Assembly (NCBI GenBank): GCA_945878835.1 | Contig: CAMCUG010000056.1 | Coordinates: 1 to 8,239, forward strand | Direction of reading: 5' to 3' | DNA from: Chryseobacterium gleum | Lineage (GTDB): Bacteria > Bacteroidota > Bacteroidia > Flavobacteriales_D > Sanyastnellaceae | Length of the DNA: 8,239 nucleotides | Shown: positions 5,193 to 8,239 of the stretch, piece after piece | Layout of the letters: the number at the start of each line of letters is the position of its first letter | How positions within the stretch are numbered: position 1 is the stretch's first letter | Notes under the pieces: model-generated | What the model was told of the DNA's origin: nothing | What the model saw: only the letters and a program-made list of their open reading frames with translations | The model's database searches: none | Program-made: the position numbers and the translations under genes

Positions 5193-6694
5193 TTTTCTTT
5201 TTTCGGAAGGAAGAAGAAGAACGTGCTGAAGAAAGCGAAGAACGCCACTCCCGGCTGAGTTGTGAGCGTGTCCTCCGTGAGACAAGATAAAAACGCCAAA
5301 ACAACAAACGCCAAGGCGAGGGAGTTTTTACACGCAACTTTCCACATAAAAAAGAAATACAAAAAGAAGCAGAGCAAAGCTAAAACCCCAGCAGCAATCC
5401 AATACGACAAGAATTGATTGTGCACAGGGTGTTGTACTTTTTCATCGAGGTTAGGAGAAATTTGTATGTAGGCCTCGTGATAAGCCTGTTTCACATTTCC
5501 CTGCCCCACTCCGAAAAGAAGGTTTTGCTGTATAATGAATTTGGCGGCCTTGTAGTATTCCAACCGTTGGAAAACCGAGTGTCCGCTTGGATTTTCTCCA
5601 CTTTTAAAGGTTTGATATTCGAAGACAATTTGGTGCCAACGCTTTTCTAAAGCGTTCCAATGCGGTTCGTTGCAATTGGTGTACCCCCCCTGAATATTCA
5701 ATATATCACGGTCAGTTAATTGTTGAATTCCAGCCGCGTCTTTTGATAATCCTTTGCTTGCTAAATAGCGAATAAGTGTTGTTTGAATGAGTTGTCCCCT
5801 TGCATCTTTTTCTAGCATCGAGCGGTTTGTTCTTCCTAACCACCCAGCGCCTAGCTCAACCGGAGCAATGTTTATGAAAATACGATTTCCATTTTCAGTT
5901 TGAAAATTGGTTGGTTGATGAATGTATTTCTCGCCACGAGAAGATTCAATTTGTTCGGGTTGGAAGTTGGTTGAATCTGTGTTTTTCGAAAGAAAAAACA
6001 TTAGCGTAGAAGCGAGAGTGAGTGTTGTTCCTAAAACGATGAATTTGTTTCGCTTCGACTTTGAGGCAAAGAGGAGAATGATTAAAACAATTAAGAATCC
6101 CCAACCGGTGAGTGTTCCAACAAAAAAGAAAAACAATAACACAACAATTGAAAGAGCAATTTTGAATGGTAGCGAAATAACATTAGGCAACCCCCAGGCG
6201 CCAATAAGGGCCAATACAGCCATTAAACTAAAACGAATGTGTGAGATGAACAAAGAAGCGCTTCGAGGCTCGGGAAGGGGGTATTTGACAACCGCGTAAA
6301 CAACGCAAACGAATGCAGAGATTCCAACGGCCGAGAAAAACACTTTCCAAATAAACGATTCTTCTGATTTAGAGAGAGGATTAAGGTTTTGCAGGAAGAG
6401 TGGAGCGAGGACCAGAGGGAGTAGCGTTTTAATTTCCTTCCACAAGAGGTTGTTTTCACCCCCACGAAAAACACCCAAAAGAATAAGAACCCAAACAACA
6501 AGGAAGCTCAGGTATATTGGGTTTTTTAAGACGGGAAGAAAAACGAAGGTCTTTTTTTCAATGGCGGTTGCTACAGAAACGAAAAGCAGAAAAAACATGG
6601 CTACAGACATTCCTAAGTTCCACAAAGGAAGCATAAATGCCCAAACAGCGAGAGCGGCTAATTGAGTTTTAGGAAGACTGAAGAATTTCAGCAC
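5189..6694 (-). CDS. O-antigen ligase/polymerase-like (WaaL/Wzy_C family) membrane protein
   Basis: The 501-residue protein has about nine hydrophobic segments before residue 236 (for example 11-44, 58-76, 90-102, 117-137, 152-169, 176-210, 217-235), a long soluble loop at about 237-425, and about three segments at the end (426-450, 457-471, 481-497). The Wzy_C-type signature closes the loop: GHSVFQRLEYYKAAKFI with Arg377, GVGQGN (395-400) and HPVHNQF with His425; family members use such an Arg and His for glycan transfer. A TEDT motif (473-476) in the last region also fits. Members transfer or polymerise lipid-linked glycans on the periplasmic side of the inner membrane; ligase and polymerase cannot be told apart here. 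The loop is large for the superfamily, though similar forms occur in Bacteroidota. The start is GTG at 6694; the first ATG (Met21) would cut the first membrane segment. It lies three bases after the S41 stop, so the two are probably co-transcribed. No sugar-nucleotide or glycosyltransferase genes are nearby. Confidence 0.88.
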   Translation of the reverse strand: MLKFFSLPKTQLAALAVWAFMLPLWNLGMSVAMFFLLFVSVATAIEKKTFVFLPVLKNPIYLSFLVVWVLILLGVFRGGENNLLWKEIKTLLPLVLAPLFLQNLNPLSKSEESFIWKVFFSAVGISAFVCVVYAVVKYPLPEPRSASLFISHIRFSLMAVLALIGAWGLPNVISLPFKIALSIVVLLFFFFVGTLTGWGFLIVLIILLFASKSKRNKFIVLGTTLTLASTLMFFLSKNTDSTNFQPEQIESSRGEKYIHQPTNFQTENGNRIFINIAPVELGAGWLGRTNRSMLEKDARGQLIQTTLIRYLASKGLSKDAAGIQQLTDRDILNIQGGYTNCNEPHWNALEKRWHQIVFEYQTFKSGENPSGHSVFQRLEYYKAAKFIIQQNLLFGVGQGNVKQAYHEAYIQISPNLDEKVQHPVHNQFLSYWIAAGVLALLCFFLYFFFMWKVACKNSLALAFVVLAFLSCLTEDTLTTQPGVAFFAFFSTFFFFLPKKEN

Positions 6695-6697
6695 GTC

Positions 6698-8239
6698 TTA
6701 TTTATTTTCTTTGTTTGCGGGTCCCGCAAGAATGGATGAATAGTTTTTTTGAAAGACTTCTTGTGAAGCCCGAATTAACGGATCGTTGGTTAACGACTGT
6801 TTAATAGCCGCCGAACGGAAGTAATACATCTCGACAATTTTAGCTTCAATTTTTGGAATGATTTCATTTTGAAGTTGTAGCAACGAACTCTCGAAAGCCA
6901 CGGCAATTCCGTTTTGTAAGTTGCTGAGCTGTTCTTTTAGCGCAGGATTTACAACGCTTTGACTGGCCAATTCTTTCTCAAGTTTTTCGATGTGATCGTA
7001 CCACGTAGGAACAAAATCTTTCGCGTTTGCTTTTGCGAATTGCACAAAGTCGGTATAGTCTTTTGATGAAATAGTAAAGCTTCCTGCGGAATCGATAGAC
7101 GGATGTGTTTTCTTGAACTCAACGCCAAATCGGAAATAGGCGAAATTCTTTTGAAGTTGTGAAAGGATTTCTTTTGAAACGCCAGGTGTGATTAGAATAT
7201 CTGGATAAATACCACTACCGTCTTTTACTGGCCTGCCGCTCGCGGTGTAGAATGTTCTGATTTTAGTTGTGTCTATTTGTGTGGCGTGTCCGTCTTTTTT
7301 GTTGCCATAGTCTAGCTTTTGAATGCATCTTCCGCTTGGCGTGTAGTACTTTGCGACAGTGACTTTCATTTTAGCATTGTAAGAAAGATCTAAGGTTTGT
7401 TGAACCAATCCTTTTCCAAAAGAAGGAACACCAACAATAACTGCGCGGTCTAAATCTTGAAGACTTCCGCTTACAATTTCAGAGGCGGAAGCCGACATCT
7501 CATCTACCAATACCACCAGAGGAATGGTTAAGTCTAGCGGGTCGTATTGACCGATGTAAAGCTGTTTCCAAGACTCTGTCTTTCCCATTGTGCGGGTGAT
7601 TTCAGTTCCTTTAGGCACAAAGAAATTCACGATTTTAACCGCCTCGAGGAGCAAACCACCTCCGTTTCCACGAAGGTCTAAGATGAGCTTATTCATACCT
7701 TTTCCCTTCAGTGTGTTGAAGCTTGTCTTCACATCTTCTGATGCGGTTTGAGTGAACTCGTCGAGCTTTATGTATCCAACGTTGTTCTCGAGCAATTGAA
7801 AGTGAGGAACATCGGGAGTTTTAATACTTTCGCGGGTTACAGATAATTCTGCAGAAGAGGATTTCCCAAGTTGAACAACAGTTAAGTTCACAACGCTTCC
7901 TGGCGTTCCGGTTAATCCGTCTTCAAGATTATCGAGATCAATTCCATCAATGGATTTTCCGTTTATGTGAGTAAGAATATCTCCCGCCCGAAGTCCAGAT
8001 TTATAGGCGGGAAACGACTCGAAAACTTCAAGAACAGTATTCCTTCCATTTACTAAATCTACACGCGCGCCAACACCTCCGTATCTTCCGGTTTGAAGGT
8101 ACATGGCGTCTTCTATTTTAGATTCGGGATAGTAAACGGTATAGGGGTCTAATGAGGCCAACATGCCTGAAAGAGCTGTATTTATTAGGTTTCCGGGAGC
8201 AGACTCTTCTACATACAGCTCATCAAGCTGTCTGAAAAC
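6698..8239 (-). CDS. S41-family C-terminal-processing-type peptidase with PDZ domain, 5'-truncated
   Basis: The frame is open to the right edge, so the coding region continues beyond the ATG at 8164. The 25 codons upstream read as a normal S41 N-terminal segment (RQLDELYVEES, then LSGMLASLDPYT), and only the signal peptide and a few residues are probably missing. Numbered from the edge (513 visible residues), a PDZ domain spans about 50-135 (YGGVGARV, SGLRAGDILTHINGKSI). The protease core follows: NVGYIKLDEF, LILDLRGNGGG, SASASEI with the nucleophile Ser251, and SFGKG with the general base Lys276, then YYTPSGRCIQ and GIYPDI. The Ser-Lys dyad is intact. After about residue 350 comes a helical tail of some 160 residues, common in Bacteroidota S41 proteins. 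Such peptidases work in the periplasm, cutting near the C-termini of envelope proteins. Specific targets are unknown. The ligase-like gene begins three bases after its TAA, so this is probably the upstream gene of a minus-strand operon. Confidence 0.95.
   Translation of the reverse strand, partial: VFRQLDELYVEESAPGNLINTALSGMLASLDPYTVYYPESKIEDAMYLQTGRYGGVGARVDLVNGRNTVLEVFESFPAYKSGLRAGDILTHINGKSIDGIDLDNLEDGLTGTPGSVVNLTVVQLGKSSSAELSVTRESIKTPDVPHFQLLENNVGYIKLDEFTQTASEDVKTSFNTLKGKGMNKLILDLRGNGGGLLLEAVKIVNFFVPKGTEITRTMGKTESWKQLYIGQYDPLDLTIPLVVLVDEMSASASEIVSGSLQDLDRAVIVGVPSFGKGLVQQTLDLSYNAKMKVTVAKYYTPSGRCIQKLDYGNKKDGHATQIDTTKIRTFYTASGRPVKDGSGIYPDILITPGVSKEILSQLQKNFAYFRFGVEFKKTHPSIDSAGSFTISSKDYTDFVQFAKANAKDFVPTWYDHIEKLEKELASQSVVNPALKEQLSNLQNGIAVAFESSLLQLQNEIIPKIEAKIVEMYYFRSAAIKQSLTNDPLIRASQEVFQKNYSSILAGPANKENK

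Noticed and set aside
4998..5337. Minus-strand frames over the end of the M28 gene and the ligase gene
   Set aside because: They are shadows of two well-supported genes with intact motifs; the frames show no recognisable domain.
5922..6299. Plus-strand frame of 125 codons inside the ligase gene
   Set aside because: It is antisense to a gene with clear membrane segments and family motifs, and its own product is a basic, low-complexity sequence.
1..8239. A novel defence, mobile or biosynthetic system
   Set aside because: All long genes belong to known housekeeping or envelope families, and no transposase, integrase, repeat-spacer array, toxin or unusual gene cluster is visible on either strand.

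Overview
The window looks like chromosomal DNA from a member of the Bacteroidota, most likely Flavobacteriales (possibly Cryomorphaceae or Crocinitomicaceae). The evidence is the flavour of the proteins: a Bacteroidetes-type MnmG, a long secreted YwqK/MORN-like repeat protein, a PA-domain M28 peptidase, an S41 peptidase with a long C-terminal tail and an O-antigen-ligase-type membrane protein with a very large loop. Both visible signal peptides are predicted to leave glutamine at the mature N-terminus, gene starts lack Shine-Dalgarno sequences, and one promoter-like TAnnTTTG element is present. Family-level placement is inference.

Layout. Bases 1-1122 (+) encode the C-terminal part of MnmG (GidA), a tRNA wobble-uridine modification enzyme. 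It converges, 16 bp from its stop, on a 499-residue exported repeat protein at 1139-2638 (-). Next comes a 531-bp AT-rich gap (2639-3169, about a quarter G+C by eye) between divergent genes. It holds several dyads, one perfect DnaA-box-like 9-mer and a promoter-like element for the next gene. Bases 3170-3598 (+) encode ribose-5-phosphate isomerase B, and one base after its stop begins a secreted two-zinc M28 aminopeptidase-type protein (3600-5192, +). That gene's stop codon overlaps, through a palindromic TTAA, the stop of an O-antigen ligase/polymerase-like protein (5189-6694, -). The latter starts from GTG three bases after, and in the same frame as, an S41 C-terminal-processing-type peptidase (6698 to the right edge, -) whose 5' end lies outside the window.

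How the genes work together. There are two tightly packed units: rpiB-M28 on the plus strand and S41-ligase on the minus strand. The M28 and S41 peptidases, the ligase-like protein and the repeat protein all act in or across the cell envelope, whereas MnmG and RpiB are cytoplasmic housekeeping enzymes. No shared pathway is evident beyond co-transcription.

I found no mobile element, CRISPR array, tRNA, rRNA, defence cassette or clearly novel system. The least explained stretch is the gap at 2639-3169. The findings there are low-to-moderate-confidence leads, because AT-rich DNA produces short dyads easily.
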